Source of the DNA: Meconema thalassinum
Taxonomy: Eukaryota > Arthropoda > Insecta > Orthoptera > Tettigoniidae
Reading direction: 5' to 3'
Assembly (NCBI GenBank): GCA_946902985.2
Contig: OX336399.1
Coordinates: forward strand, 159,650,411-159,714,410
Length of the DNA: 64,000 nt
The translations under genes were made by a program, and so were the position numbers. Of the stretch, positions 52,634 to 62,861 are shown one piece after another. The notes beneath the pieces are model-generated. The model saw nothing but the letters and a program-made list of their open reading frames with translations. It was not told where the DNA came from and made no database searches. How positions within the stretch are numbered: position 1 is the first letter of the stretch; each line of letters starts with the position of its first letter.

Positions 52634-55600
52634 ATGGCTGATGGTGATCAGTGTAACGGGGACTCCGTACCGGAGAGAGAAATTCCTTTTGTGGATGTGA
52701 AATCTTTGTTGGATGAAGCTATCTTTCCACTCTACAGACCTCGAATTCTCAATCCTGTGCAGGAATCCAGTGACAGTTTGATGAAGTTTCGCCCTGATCC
52801 AGATGTGAGGACACCGAGAAGCTTTCGTGGGTTTCTCGAGAGAGTTGCAACTTTCCAACCTCAAACTTGGGGTGCAGATCCCAATGCAGCCCTATACTTT
52901 GCGAAACATGGGTGGAGAGGCACCACTGACTGTAATATTCATTGTAATATGTGTCTGTCCTCCATAGATTGTCTTCATGTTTTAAAGAAGGGTGAATTGT
53001 GGTTTGTATTGGCAAAGAAAGGACATGAACCACTGTGTCCCTTTCAGTTTATTTCAACTCCAGATGATTTGTTCAAACTTCCGACAGATCCTGAAGTAAT
53101 TCAAGAAAATGTTACAAAAATATGGGAAAGTTTAATTTCACTGGAAGATATTTTGCCAAGTATTACTGAAGAAGTGATCAGTGATTTGAGGATACAGAAC
53201 AAGGTAGTGGAATCGTTTTTCAAAGCAGTGGACTCTCCTGTATCAGAGTTTGGCTTGAGTGCTCTTGTGCTGGGACTTTGTGGTTGGGTTAAGGGTGATG
53301 CAAGGGATACTGTGGAATGTAATTTTTGCCAAAGGTGTGTAGGACTTTGGAATTTCTTTTCAATTGCGGACAAAACTCCATCGTTGCAACAGGAACCTTT
53401 GCCTAGTTCATCCACGGAGGCTCAAGAGACACTTTCCCCAAAACCTGCCTCTCCTAGCATATGTTCTGAAGCGAGTCCTAGTCAGGAAATTATCCCCAGT
53501 GATTGTGAAGTGCCCTTGGATAGCAATGACTATGTCAGTGAGGAAGGTTCAGAAGAATCCGATGCTGTGTCAGCAGATGAAGGTATGGAAGAGGAAGAAG
53601 ATGACTATGAAGATGAGGACTCAGAAGATGGTCAGCAATCGGGTAGTATGAATATTGTCAAATCAAAATCGCGTTCAAGGGCCAGGCAGAGGCGGATGTA
53701 TGACAGTAATTCTGAAGATCTCAGTGAAGGTAGTGATGATGAGGCAGCTTCAACATCTAATGTACGCTTTCGAGGGCAGTCACTAGAAAGAAACTCTTAC
53801 TCCTTAGATTCAGTAGAACTTATGGAACGAGATCGTGTATTTCAGTTAACTCGGAAACTCAAAAAGAAGGCCATTGCAACATTTATCGGTACCAAAAAAA
53901 GGTTCATGAATTATAAGCTACGGTATTTCCAAGGTAGAGTAGATGTCAATGTGGAACCAGATCCTATAGAACAGAGTGGGGAGACAAATGTATACCATGA
54001 AATTGAAGACGAGGAGGAGGATGATGACAGTGATATGCAGTGGAAAAGGGAGCCAGAATGTACATTAGAGGAAACTAATCTTGATGATGTTTGCAATGGT
54101 TCTACTCAAGATGATACACCTGACAGCAACTTTAAGCCGGTTTTGGAGTGTCCATCACCTATTGAGGTAGATGATAGATCTGTGGATCCTTTGGACACTC
54201 CAGCAATTAAACGTCCTCTTAATGATCTGCATGGTGAAGATGTGGATGACTCAGGTGCTTCAAAACGGAGGAAGGTAGGCAATGATCCCAATGCAACAGA
54301 AATTACCTCTATAGGCCAATGCACATTAGTTAGTGTAAAAGATATAACCAGTAAGTTATCTGCACATGGGGTAACTATTACCAAGTGCACTCCTAAAGAA
54401 ATCACTCTTCAAACAGAAACAATTGTGTCTCAAGAAAGGGGTGTAAAACGAAAAGCAAGATCAATGGATGCTGATGAGGAAGAAGGACCAGACAGTGGCA
54501 TTCAGCGTCCAAGGAATGATCTAGAAGTAAATGACACTGTAGTTGGGAAACAGGAAGGTGAAGATTTAGCTGTTGAATTAGCAAATAAACTCAATGATTC
54601 AAAAGGCATTGATGAAGTTGGAGCTGTGTCTACAGAAAACTCTTCAGCAGTAAGTGAAAAGATTACCTCTGAATCGACAAAGAAAGCACCTGATGGAACT
54701 TTGCCCCCATCTGTTGTTGAAATACCAATGGATATGAGGAATGGTATTGATTCTTCAAAAGTGAGTAGTTCAGAAACTAAAAGTGATGCGAACTATATTT
54801 CGATCAAGGAAGGAAATGGGGAAGTTAACAACAGCAATGAAATTAGTGATACTACTGAAGTTGACACGGTTACTAATGGGGACATTGAGAAAGAGTCATT
54901 TGAGGACAAAAGTAGTCCCAAAATTCCTAATGGTGATTCAACAGTAGTCTCTCCTGATTCAAGATCTGAGGAGCAAGGCACCACTGACAGACTGAATGGT
55001 AAGCTTGACACTAAATTAGAACCTCTGTGCAATTCAACAACGGATGTTGAAAGTGAGGCTGTAAAAGCCAATTTGGAAACCAAAACCTGTGGAGACAAAG
55101 TAGAAACCAAAGCAGATATGGTTATTGAACCTCCTAAACCACATGTTGCAGTGGAGAATCATGTCGAAGAAGGTGCAACCGTATCCCTGACAAACTGTAA
55201 AAGCCTAGATGTACCAAATTCAACTGAGAAGAACGAGAGCAGTGCAAAGCATGCTTTGAATGATGTTGGAGTAAATTGCTCTGTTTCAGAAACGAAGGAA
55301 AATCTTAATGCCGAGGAAGGTGATTTTGAGCAGGACAAGGACTGTAAAGTAGTAGATGTACGGATTAAAATGGATGAAGATATCACTACCGGTGGATCAC
55401 CGAATGACAATACGGTCCAAACAGAAGTTGTTACTGAATCTCCACTTGATGGTACAGTCCAAACAGAAATTGTTACTGAATCTCCACTTGATGGTACAGT
55501 CCAAACAGAAATTGTTACTGAATCTCCACTTGATGGTACAGTCCAAACAGAAGTTATTGGATCTCCTTGTGATAGTACAGTTCAAAAAGAAGTTGTTGCT

Positions 55601-56599
55601 GGACCTCCACTTGAAACAGAAGTTGCTACTGGATTACCACATGATAGTACAGTCCAAACAGAAGTTATAATGGCTAGTACAGAAAATAAACCAGTTGAAG
55701 ATGTAAGCACACCTGATGGCAGCCAAGAAGAGGTTGAGAAAGAGGAATGTCTGCCTATTAATGGTGCAGAAGAAGAAAATGCAAGCATGGATGATAAAGT
55801 TGAAGCTGTCTTTGATAAAACTGAAGAAGCTAGAATGGATAAAACTTGTAGTGCAAAGGATACTGAAAATGTTTTTACTGGTGATCCTTCTTGTAGCATT
55901 AAAGGAGATGACACTCAGGCACAAGCAGATGATCATGAAGCAGTTAAGACTGACAATAAATTACAACCTGTTGGAGATCAGGATGAATCCACTTCTGCTG
56001 TTGGTACCGTGGAAAAAGATGAGCATCCTAATGTTGAAGACAACGATGATCTTGCAATGGATGTTGATTCAGAGGTTAGTAAACAGGAAGACATTGCAAG
56101 AAAAGAGGACTATTGTTTAGAGGGAAAGAGTGCTAGTCTGGATAATGGTAGCGTTGAAGATCAAGAGAATGCTGATGAGATGGAAGTGTGTGGGCCATCA
56201 GATGTAGTAACATCCGAGGACAGTGCCAAACAGGAGGCTGAGGAGGGTCCATCAAAGGAATATGCCGTGTCAGACGATAATAAAACCGATGAAGAAAGAG
56301 CTTGCAGGAAACGAAGGCATTCATCTGTGGAAGAAGAAGAACAACCAGAAGAAGGGCATAAGAAATTCAAATCAGATGATCCCTTAATAAAAGTGGATTT
56401 CCATCCTGTTAACGAGCATCGTTTTTGGTGTATATATCGTTTGAACACTACCACTAACAGTGGCGACGCCAAGCCAGGCTGGGCACAGTTGCGTGATGGG
56501 TTAAGGTTAGGTTTATCGATGGATTATGCATCTTGCCGGGATAGGCCAAACCTGGAGGATTTCCGAATGAGACTTGCTAAGCATATGGCTCGTTGGTGA
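52634..56599 (+). CDS. ZC3HC1: ZC3HC1/NIPA-like nuclear protein
   Basis: This 1321-residue protein is a homologue of ZC3HC1 (NIPA), which in vertebrates sits at the nuclear basket bound to TPR and has been described as a cyclin B1 ubiquitin-ligase adaptor. The first zinc module (residues about 60-140) has FQPQTWGADPNAALYFAKHG, Cys104-x2-Cys107 and His131-x3-Cys135. The second begins at about 205 (LCGWVKGD, Cys229-x2-Cys232, RCVGLWNF) and is completed only at the C-terminus by FHPVNEHRFWC (His1262-x3-Cys1266) and PGWAQL. Between them lie about 1,000 Ser/Asp/Glu-rich residues with basic nuclear-signal-like patches (SKRRKVG, KRKARS) and a 14-residue tandem repeat. Family members are usually about 500 residues, so the insert is very long. 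I chose the ATG at 52634 (GAAAATGG context) over an in-frame ATG 20 codons upstream. The frame has no introns or stops. Confidence 0.9.
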   Translation: MADGDQCNGDSVPEREIPFVDVKSLLDEAIFPLYRPRILNPVQESSDSLMKFRPDPDVRTPRSFRGFLERVATFQPQTWGADPNAALYFAKHGWRGTTDCNIHCNMCLSSIDCLHVLKKGELWFVLAKKGHEPLCPFQFISTPDDLFKLPTDPEVIQENVTKIWESLISLEDILPSITEEVISDLRIQNKVVESFFKAVDSPVSEFGLSALVLGLCGWVKGDARDTVECNFCQRCVGLWNFFSIADKTPSLQQEPLPSSSTEAQETLSPKPASPSICSEASPSQEIIPSDCEVPLDSNDYVSEEGSEESDAVSADEGMEEEEDDYEDEDSEDGQQSGSMNIVKSKSRSRARQRRMYDSNSEDLSEGSDDEAASTSNVRFRGQSLERNSYSLDSVELMERDRVFQLTRKLKKKAIATFIGTKKRFMNYKLRYFQGRVDVNVEPDPIEQSGETNVYHEIEDEEEDDDSDMQWKREPECTLEETNLDDVCNGSTQDDTPDSNFKPVLECPSPIEVDDRSVDPLDTPAIKRPLNDLHGEDVDDSGASKRRKVGNDPNATEITSIGQCTLVSVKDITSKLSAHGVTITKCTPKEITLQTETIVSQERGVKRKARSMDADEEEGPDSGIQRPRNDLEVNDTVVGKQEGEDLAVELANKLNDSKGIDEVGAVSTENSSAVSEKITSESTKKAPDGTLPPSVVEIPMDMRNGIDSSKVSSSETKSDANYISIKEGNGEVNNSNEISDTTEVDTVTNGDIEKESFEDKSSPKIPNGDSTVVSPDSRSEEQGTTDRLNGKLDTKLEPLCNSTTDVESEAVKANLETKTCGDKVETKADMVIEPPKPHVAVENHVEEGATVSLTNCKSLDVPNSTEKNESSAKHALNDVGVNCSVSETKENLNAEEGDFEQDKDCKVVDVRIKMDEDITTGGSPNDNTVQTEVVTESPLDGTVQTEIVTESPLDGTVQTEIVTESPLDGTVQTEVIGSPCDSTVQKEVVAGPPLETEVATGLPHDSTVQTEVIMASTENKPVEDVSTPDGSQEEVEKEECLPINGAEEENASMDDKVEAVFDKTEEARMDKTCSAKDTENVFTGDPSCSIKGDDTQAQADDHEAVKTDNKLQPVGDQDESTSAVGTVEKDEHPNVEDNDDLAMDVDSEVSKQEDIARKEDYCLEGKSASLDNGSVEDQENADEMEVCGPSDVVTSEDSAKQEAEEGPSKEYAVSDDNKTDEERACRKRRHSSVEEEEQPEEGHKKFKSDDPLIKVDFHPVNEHRFWCIYRLNTTTNSGDAKPGWAQLRDGLRLGLSMDYASCRDRPNLEDFRMRLAKHMARW
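55412..55660 (+). repeat. Coding 42-bp tandem repeat in the ZC3HC1-like gene
   Basis: Units at 55412-55453, 55454-55495 and 55496-55537 are nearly identical and encode TVQTE(V/I)VTESPLDG. The following three units are shorter and diverged (TVQTEVIGSPCDS, TVQKEVVAGPPLE, TEVATGLPHDS). All stay in frame, so length changes here add or remove 14 residues. Confidence 0.92.
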
Positions 56600-57602
56600 G
56601 GTGGGAATGGTATGAAGTAGTGTTATTTGAGAAATCAAATTGTTTAAGGCTGATGTGGGACATAATCAATATGATCCACTATTTTCTCACTTGCATAACT
56701 GTCTGAAGCATATTTGTACAATTCAGTTAGCTGATGAACAGGACTTTGTGAGTGAGTGTGAGTTAGGTTTTATCGAAACATGATCTCCAACGTTTGGAGT
56801 TCATATACTGCCGTTGCTGCAACACAAACAAAATATGTCTTGGCTGTTCAACTTGATGTATATACTCTGTACCAGATCTGCTCTTACAGTATATATGTGC
56901 TTGAAAGAAGTGGACAATGTTACTTTAAGTTAGTGTGATCTAGTGATTAGTAGGACATGAAATGTGCTTCCAAGTAGGGTACTGTAAAGACATTCTTAAG
57001 TTTTAATTTCTGTGGCAACATTCCAGGATGTGAAGTATTCCCTATGTACAGTTGATTTTCTGCCAGAAATACCTGTTAGTAGGGATGACATATAAACGAA
57101 GCAGCCAATCAAAGGTTAATAATCTACATTGAACCTCAACTTCATTCGGGTTGTTCTTACCTTAGGACAAAATACGAGTGGTTTATACGAGGGCATTTTG
57201 CATGGCTGTCGTGGATGAATCCAGTTCAGAGAGACGTTTACATTGAGATACTGCTGTGTACATTATTAATGGTTTTTCATTTAGAAATATCTCTTTCAAG
57301 AATTAACTATAATTTAGTTTGTCTTGAAACAGTATTGTCATTGTGATAATCACTAATGGGCAGGAAACTCCTTGAAAAATATTAGTACAATCTGGTATTG
57401 ATCCCAAGTTGGGCAGCTTGGATAAATTTACTATATTCTGGTTGTGTACGAGTCGAACATGGTGCTCAAATACTTGAAATGTTGAGGGCACGTGAAGATT
57501 GAGACTTTTAGCCTCTTGAGTTTCTGAATGTCCTAATTTAACACTTTCTGTTAAGAACTCTTCAAGCATTCAATATGTATGCTGCTGCAGAATTGAAATA
57601 AA
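56600..57602 (+). other. 3' UTR of the ZC3HC1-like gene
   Basis: Non-coding AT-rich sequence from the stop codon to the first AATAAA. No repeat element was recognised inside, unlike most of the window, which fits transcribed and constrained sequence. Confidence 0.6.
57597..57602 (+). terminator. Poly(A) signal, proximal
   Basis: AATAAA followed by a T-rich stretch 40-60 bases downstream (TATTTGCTTTTTATTT). A 3' end here gives a 3' UTR of about 1.0 kb. Confidence 0.6.
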
Positions 57603-57957
57603 TATCGCTGTCTTTAAAATGTAATGTCATATTTGCTTTTTATTTAGTGAGATATTTTTAAATGTTGTTTTTATGTATTTGTCTCCAGAAAATTTACATT
57701 GCAAGGTGATGATGGAGTTTTCTTATCTGCTCTATAGTTCTGTATGGAAACAGATGCAGATCATTTTTTATATTATTTGCACTTCATTACCATTTTATAA
57801 TGCATTTAATTTTGTTTTGACAGATAGACCCTTTTTTTTTTCTTTCTTTCATTGTGAGACATGTATTCATGTAGGGACGAGAACTCGTGGTGATAAATTT
57901 AGAAGAGATTATTCGATCGGTTCCTATAATTTATAAGTTTATTGTCACGATTGGTGC

Positions 57958-57963
57958 AATAAA
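57958..57963 (+). terminator. Poly(A) signal, distal
   Basis: A second AATAAA, 360 bases further on, with T/GT-rich sequence behind it. Possible alternative 3' end. Confidence 0.45.
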
Positions 57964-58358
57964 AAACTGACAAAAATGTATATTAATCCTGCTTGTATGA
58001 AGTTGGCTATGTTGTCTCTTTCGACTGGTAAATGTAAATACGAGCATCCTGAGGTTTGTTTTTCTTTCTTTCCCCCCCCCCCCCCCCAGTATAATCACAG
58101 ATTTGGAAAATGTCTATTTTGTTTGAAGGTTAAGAGTTCTACACCTTTGTGATTCCACTGCATTTTGGACAGATTTGCTTTCCAGTTGCAGTCTATGCCC
58201 CAATGAAGCTCATATCCAAGTCGGTGAAGGGGCCAAACTATGTTCAATCATTTTTAACTGGCCATATTGCCACACAAAACCAGTTATGTTGTTTCAAAGT
58301 AGCCTACTGTTTCAGTTGTAGCAGGCATTGTTCACCATCAGCGCATCCATCTCTGGTG
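57964..58358. other. No recognisable gene; contains a C16 run
   Basis: Intergenic sequence with a homopolymer of 16 C at 58072-58087. Nothing else recognised. Confidence 0.5.
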
Positions 58359-58944
58359 CAGAGGTGCCAACTATTACGGATTTCACCTCACGATTACGGC
58401 ATTCGGTCAAAGGTGAAATTATTACGGAAAAGTGACATTATCACGAAAAGAATTAAATTTCTATGAAAAAGAAAGTTACAAAGTGTCTACCGGTAACAAA
58501 TTAAACGAAAAAGTAGCTAATTTTACAAACAAAAACCAAAAATAACTAAAAGTAGCTAATTTTTATGTCTGGATAGTTGTAGTAACGAAAATTCGCAGAG
58601 GTCGGTTTATATCATTTAAACTCGCGCCGCTAGGCTCACAGATTGCGATGGAGCAAGTTTCACGCAAGCGGCGCCGATTGCGTAAGCTATATCGCGCCGT
58701 CAAGTAAATGCATACTGAGGATACCTTAAGTGATATACATCGGTTCAACGTATATTTTCGGCATCAAGAAGAGTTTTTAGTTTTGTGTGAACCATTTTTC
58801 TGTATTAGGAAAACTGGCTTTCCGCGAGACGTTTATTCGTGAAAACTTCCGAAACTCAACTTGACATCTAAATTTGGAGACTATCTCAAATAAAATATAA
58901 TATAAGGGATTACTGATAACCCATTTCAAAGGTTGGCACCTCTG
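58359..58944. mobile_element. hAT-like TIR element
   Basis: CAGAGGTGCCAAC at 58359 and its complement GTTGGCACCTCTG ending at 58944 are exact 13-bp inverted ends of a type common in hAT elements. The flanks (TCTGGTGC and GTTGGTGA at slightly different offset) suggest a decayed 8-bp duplication. The left subterminal region has repeated TTACGG. No transposase frame is recognisable. Confidence 0.6.
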
Positions 58945-59123
58945 TTGGTGATGTCTATATCAAGGGGATTGTTTCTTGTATGTCATAGAAAATCTCGGGA
59001 TCAATTTTTCATTGTTGCCTTGATAGATTCTGTGAAATAACTGATTTTTCAGTCGGTCAACAAGTTGACATGAGCCCAATGGTTTATATTAATATAATCA
59101 TAAATCTTTATTATGCCTATATA
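58945..59123. other. No recognisable gene
   Basis: Short spacer between two transposons. Confidence 0.5.
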
Positions 59124-60488
59124 CACTGAAGAAAATGGAAATTGCAACACCATGAAGGCATTGGTCGTTGGTGTTGATTTTCCAGATATGGAACGATGCC
59201 ATGTAGGTATGTAAACTATCAATGTTTCAGACCCATTGGATTGTTGCTACAGGTCTCCCCACGTGATTGGTCACGGAGGAATCAACTCCAGTATACAGAC
59301 TCGGGTGTAGCGTAGTTGACTTGCAGTCTGTGCAGTGAAGTGTTCCCCGTCAAACATGCCTTGACGACAGAGAAGAGCACGCTATCAAAAACTGTCGCCG
59401 TTTGAGAGGGCTCGGATAATTGGGCAGTGTGAGGCTGGATTATCGCTAAGGACTGTCGCTGTACGTGTTGGCCGACAGGCATCTACGGTACAACGTGTAT
59501 GGCAGCAGTGGTCAAATGAAGGTACCCACACTCGTAGACCTGGCACAGGCCCAGCGCGACAGACAACTGTGAGAGAGGATCACCGCATCATTCAGATGGC
59601 CCGGATGGAACCCCATGCATCTGCAGCTCAAATTTGAGCAGCTGTGGCACCCCACGTTACACAACAAACATTTGGGTATCGCCTGCGTGCAGCTGGCTTA
59701 CGATCCCATGTACCTGCAGAAGGTGTTCCATTGACCCCACAACAGCGACGTGCAAGGCTGGCCTGGTGTCGAGCCGATCGACGTGGGTCGACGAATGGCA
59801 TAGGGTCGTCTTTAGTGATGAATTGCCCTTCTGTCTTGCCCGCAGTGATCGCCGGAATCGTGTGCGCCGACGTACCGGGGAGAGGGGCCGCCCAGACCTT
59901 ATTGTCGAGAGGCACACAGGGCCAACAGCAAGCATGATGGTCTGGGGAGCTATTGGCTTTAATGTGAAATCACAATTAGTGCTTATTGAGGGCACTATGA
60001 CTGCTCGACAGTGGTTGTCCCTATGATGGCGAACATTGCTAATGGGATGTTTCAGCAGGACAATGCCTGGGTTCAAACTGCACGCATCTCCAGAGAAGCT
60101 CTCCACGACATCACAACCTTAGAATGGCCCGCCAGATCCCCGGACCTCAGTCCTATTGAGCATGTGTGGGACTTGATGGGTCGACAACTGGCCAACCGTC
60201 CTCAGCCACCCACAACTCTGGAACAACTGACCCGTGCAGTGCAGCAAGCATGGGCCACAATTCCTCGGGAAGCGATCCAGGGCCTTATTGACTCCATGCC
60301 TTGCAGAATTCATCAATGTATTGCAGCTCGTGGTGGGCACATCCTGTATTGATTGTTGTGCAAACTTGCGGTCAGAGGGACCTGAAAGTGTAATCATCGA
60401 ATCACAATCAAACACTCGTCCTACATGTTCAATTGCAGCAATGTAGCACCACTCCTTCTGGGTGTTGCAATTTCCATTTTCTGCATTG
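59124..60488 (+). mobile_element. Second Tc1-like transposon
   Basis: CACTGAAGAAAATGGAAATT at 59124 and the complement of CAATGCAGAAAATGGAAATT at 60488 are inverted ends of about 28 bp, each flanked by TA. At 1365 bp it is somewhat short for a complete Tc1. The plus-strand transposase is broken. A foldback element begins at the TA immediately to its right. Confidence 0.9.
59356..60352 (+). pseudogene. Tc1-like transposase, stops, frameshifts and a deletion
   Basis: The ATG at 59356 is followed two codons later by TGA. The same frame then continues through LSPFERARIIGQCEAGLSLR and VGRQASTVQRVWQQW (helix-turn-helix) and GTGPARQTT to a second TGA at 59635. After a shift near 59790, WVDEWHRVVFSDELPF (first catalytic Asp), ASMMVWGAIGF and LVLIEGTMTARQWL follow. 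A deletion of about 20 codons near 60025 precedes MFQQDNAWVQTA (second Asp) and SPDLSPIEHVWDLMGRQL (Glu). Unlike the copy at 8.4 kb, all three catalytic acids are still present, but the frame is unusable. Confidence 0.88.
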
Positions 60489-60494
60489 TATATA

Positions 60495-61078
60495 CAGGGT
60501 TATTCAGCTAAGAGGGCCACCTCAAATGTCTATGGAACCATTTAAGATACAGACAATCTGTTATGAAATTCTTAAATTGTATTAAGGGGCTCGTAAAACA
60601 CGGTCCATTTTCTCCCTTGCAAATACCGAGAAACTGGTAGCAACTTAGTTTCTTTTTAAATGGAACTATACTAATTTCACCCACTGGAACAAACTAAGAA
60701 TCTAGTGGCGAGTTCAGTTATGTGCTTATTTTGCAAATCCGATGAGTACTTTTTGAGATCGCAGGAGAATCCTGGATTCAACATTCCAGTGGCTGGTGCA
60801 TCGCTTTCTGTCTAATGCCGATACATATGGAAACATTTACCATCTCAAAAAATACTTGATCACGTCTGCAAAGTAAGCGCATCACTGAATTCTCCACTCG
60901 ATTCATGGTTGTTTTAGTGGATGAAATTAGTTTAGTCCTATTTAAAAACAACATAGTTGCCATCGGTAACTACGTATGTGCTGGGAACTAAATGGATCGT
61001 GTTTTATGAGCCCCTTAATACAATTTAAGAATTTGAAAACAGATTATCAATATCTTCAACGGTTTCTGAATAACCCTG
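60495..61078. mobile_element. Foldback element with arms of about 270 bp
   Basis: Flanked by TA, it begins CAGGGTTATTCAG and ends with the exact complement. Both halves match each other inverted almost to the centre, for example ATTCTTAAATTGTATTAAGG and AATTTCA(C/T)CCACT. The CAGGG ends and TA duplications fit a mariner-type MITE. It lies directly against the second Tc1-like element, sharing the TATA. Confidence 0.75.
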
Positions 61079-61600
61079 TATTTTATAAATCTAGTGGTGT
61101 CTGTTGTTACTCTTTTATACTAAACTTACTTGACCAATTAAGCTGCAAGTTTGGATGAACATTATTTTTATACCAGGAATAAACATAGGACTATTGCAGT
61201 TTCAAAATACAGAATATTCTTCCAATGATCGGCCCTTTGCCACTCGGGTAGGCTAAAATAGGAAAATATTGTCTTGGCACAGCTTATTTTATGTCCATCC
61301 ATGCAAGAAACAATACTTGTTGGGTTCCCTAGGGACCCTGAAAACTACATGTTAAGACCTTTCTGAGAAATTTTGAAAACTAGCTCCGGTCTTGGTTTAG
61401 CTTCCTATCAATCTCTAGAAGGGGCAATGCCCAAGCTCCAGTTATCACCTAAAATACCAATTATTTTCAATCCTGTTAATTAGTGCTGGCCACCATAGTA
61501 CAGGGAACGGCAAAGAGATCTGATGGTTTTTAAATCACAACAACACAAACATTTTAAATGATACAAACTCTTTTATTACTTATAACAGCAAGGTGTACAT
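61079..61600. other. No recognisable gene
   Basis: Spacer without recognisable features. Confidence 0.5.
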
Positions 61601-61810
61601 GTCAATTAATGGAAAACATGAAAGAACAATAGATTTTAACTTTTAAGATTTGAAGATAACGTCTTTCAAATGATGCCCATCTTTTGCCATGCATTCTTCC
61701 AGTCTTGCACTGAAGCTTTGCATAGTCATTAGGCTTCAACTGCTGGACAGTAACCATTTTATACGGATGAAAATGCAAATCGAAACGCAATATTCGTCTC
61801 ACTGTTGATC
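61601..61810 (-). pseudogene. Mariner-type transposase, N- and C-terminal pieces joined
   Basis: The minus strand encodes RRILRFDLHFHPYKMVTVQQ and LKPNDYAK, the helix-turn-helix linker phrase of some insect mariner transposases. It is followed almost at once, in another frame, by AKDGHHLKDVIFK, which is typical of the C-terminus. The catalytic core between them is deleted. Confidence 0.5.
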
Positions 61811-62448
61811 AGACATTTGCAAAGCAGCAGCTTGTTTACGAATACGAACCGATATAAAATAAGTGAATTAATTTATGTATTTCACAATCATACAGCATAA
61901 CTTTTTGATGTATAAGGATTACAACGCGACCAAGAACTACATTTTCAAACCACCCCGAGCCGAGAAAAAGTTACCTTACAAAAATGATAATAACTTTGTT
62001 TCTTGGACACACAAAATTTTAAAATTAATAAACCAGTTATACAACATTCCAATGTATATTGTGTTAAAATTTGGATTCGATCTGATGATGGGTTTGTGAG
62101 ATAATAATTCTTAAATGTGATGTATGGTTGAAACTCGCTTAAAAACTGGCACTTTTTGTGTTCCAACTGCGATAAAGAAATATTAAAATATAAATTAAAA
62201 ATTCCAAACCTACATGAACTAACGTACAATAGAACGACGAAAATGATTGTTATTGGATTTTATGTAGGTCTGTTGGTTACTTTACAAACAACCTTCAAAC
62301 TCGAGTACACAAAATATTTTGGTCGACAGTAGCTAGCTGGGTCCTAACAGTTACTGGCAATTAGATCTGTAGGAATATTTGGATTTATTTTGGGTCTGTA
62401 TTTGACAAACCGTATAATAGGGTAATAAAATTAGGTAAGGATTTGAAT
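61811..62448. other. No recognisable gene
   Basis: AT-rich; no features recognised. Confidence 0.5.
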
Positions 62449-62785
62449 TATTGGTAATTATTCAAATCACTTAGTACATGTTTCGGTGCTAATATCTGTT
62501 CCCTTCATCGGCCATATTATGTGAAACTTATATACTAACACACATAAAGACATTCATATTTTCACAAACACAGATATCTACCTGTTAGACTCAATAATAT
62601 TATAACTAGAAGAAAAACATTTTTATCATCGTGATGTGTTTTATAAAGCTCTTTTAATATATTTTTAAATTTTAGTTTGGGAAAATATTAATGTCTTGAT
62701 GTGTGTCAGTACATAATTTGGCTGATGAAGGGAGTTAGCCCCGAAACATGTACCAAGTGATTTGAATAATTACTAATTCGAAAGG
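62449..62785. mobile_element. Inverted-repeat element with paired hammerhead-like motifs
   Basis: Bases 62449-62577 return inverted at about 62675-62785 (shared: TAATTATTCAAATCACTT, ACATGTTTCG, CCCTTCATC, AAGACATT.ATATTTT). Each arm contains a (C/T)GATGA ... CGAAACATGTAC motif. The right arm's motif has a 6-bp closing stem. Such motifs are known from Penelope-like elements and other small retroelements. No protein is visible. Confidence 0.6.
62715..62758 (+). ncRNA. Hammerhead-ribozyme-like motif, best copy
   Basis: CTGATGA at 62722-62728 and GAAAC at 62743-62747 are the two conserved core strands. Between them GGG/CCC can pair as stem II. After GAAAC comes ATGTA, giving a minimal stem III and a GTA cleavage triplet (62750-62752). 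CCAAGT after it pairs with ATTTGG before the core (six pairs, one G-T) as stem I. The weakness is one extra A between CTGATGA and stem II compared with the consensus. Self-cleavage is therefore possible but unproven. Confidence 0.5.
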
Positions 62786-62861
62786 TATCGACTAGGAGGA
62801 ACTTGAAGTATAACATAAATTTCTCGCCAAATCAATACTTTTTACTTACTTAAAAATTCTA

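Noticed and set aside
53364..56120. Secondary frames within the ZC3HC1-like exon
   Set aside because: Alternative-frame products such as the Lys/Leu repeats at 55.36-55.67 kb follow from the repeat DNA and have no independent support.
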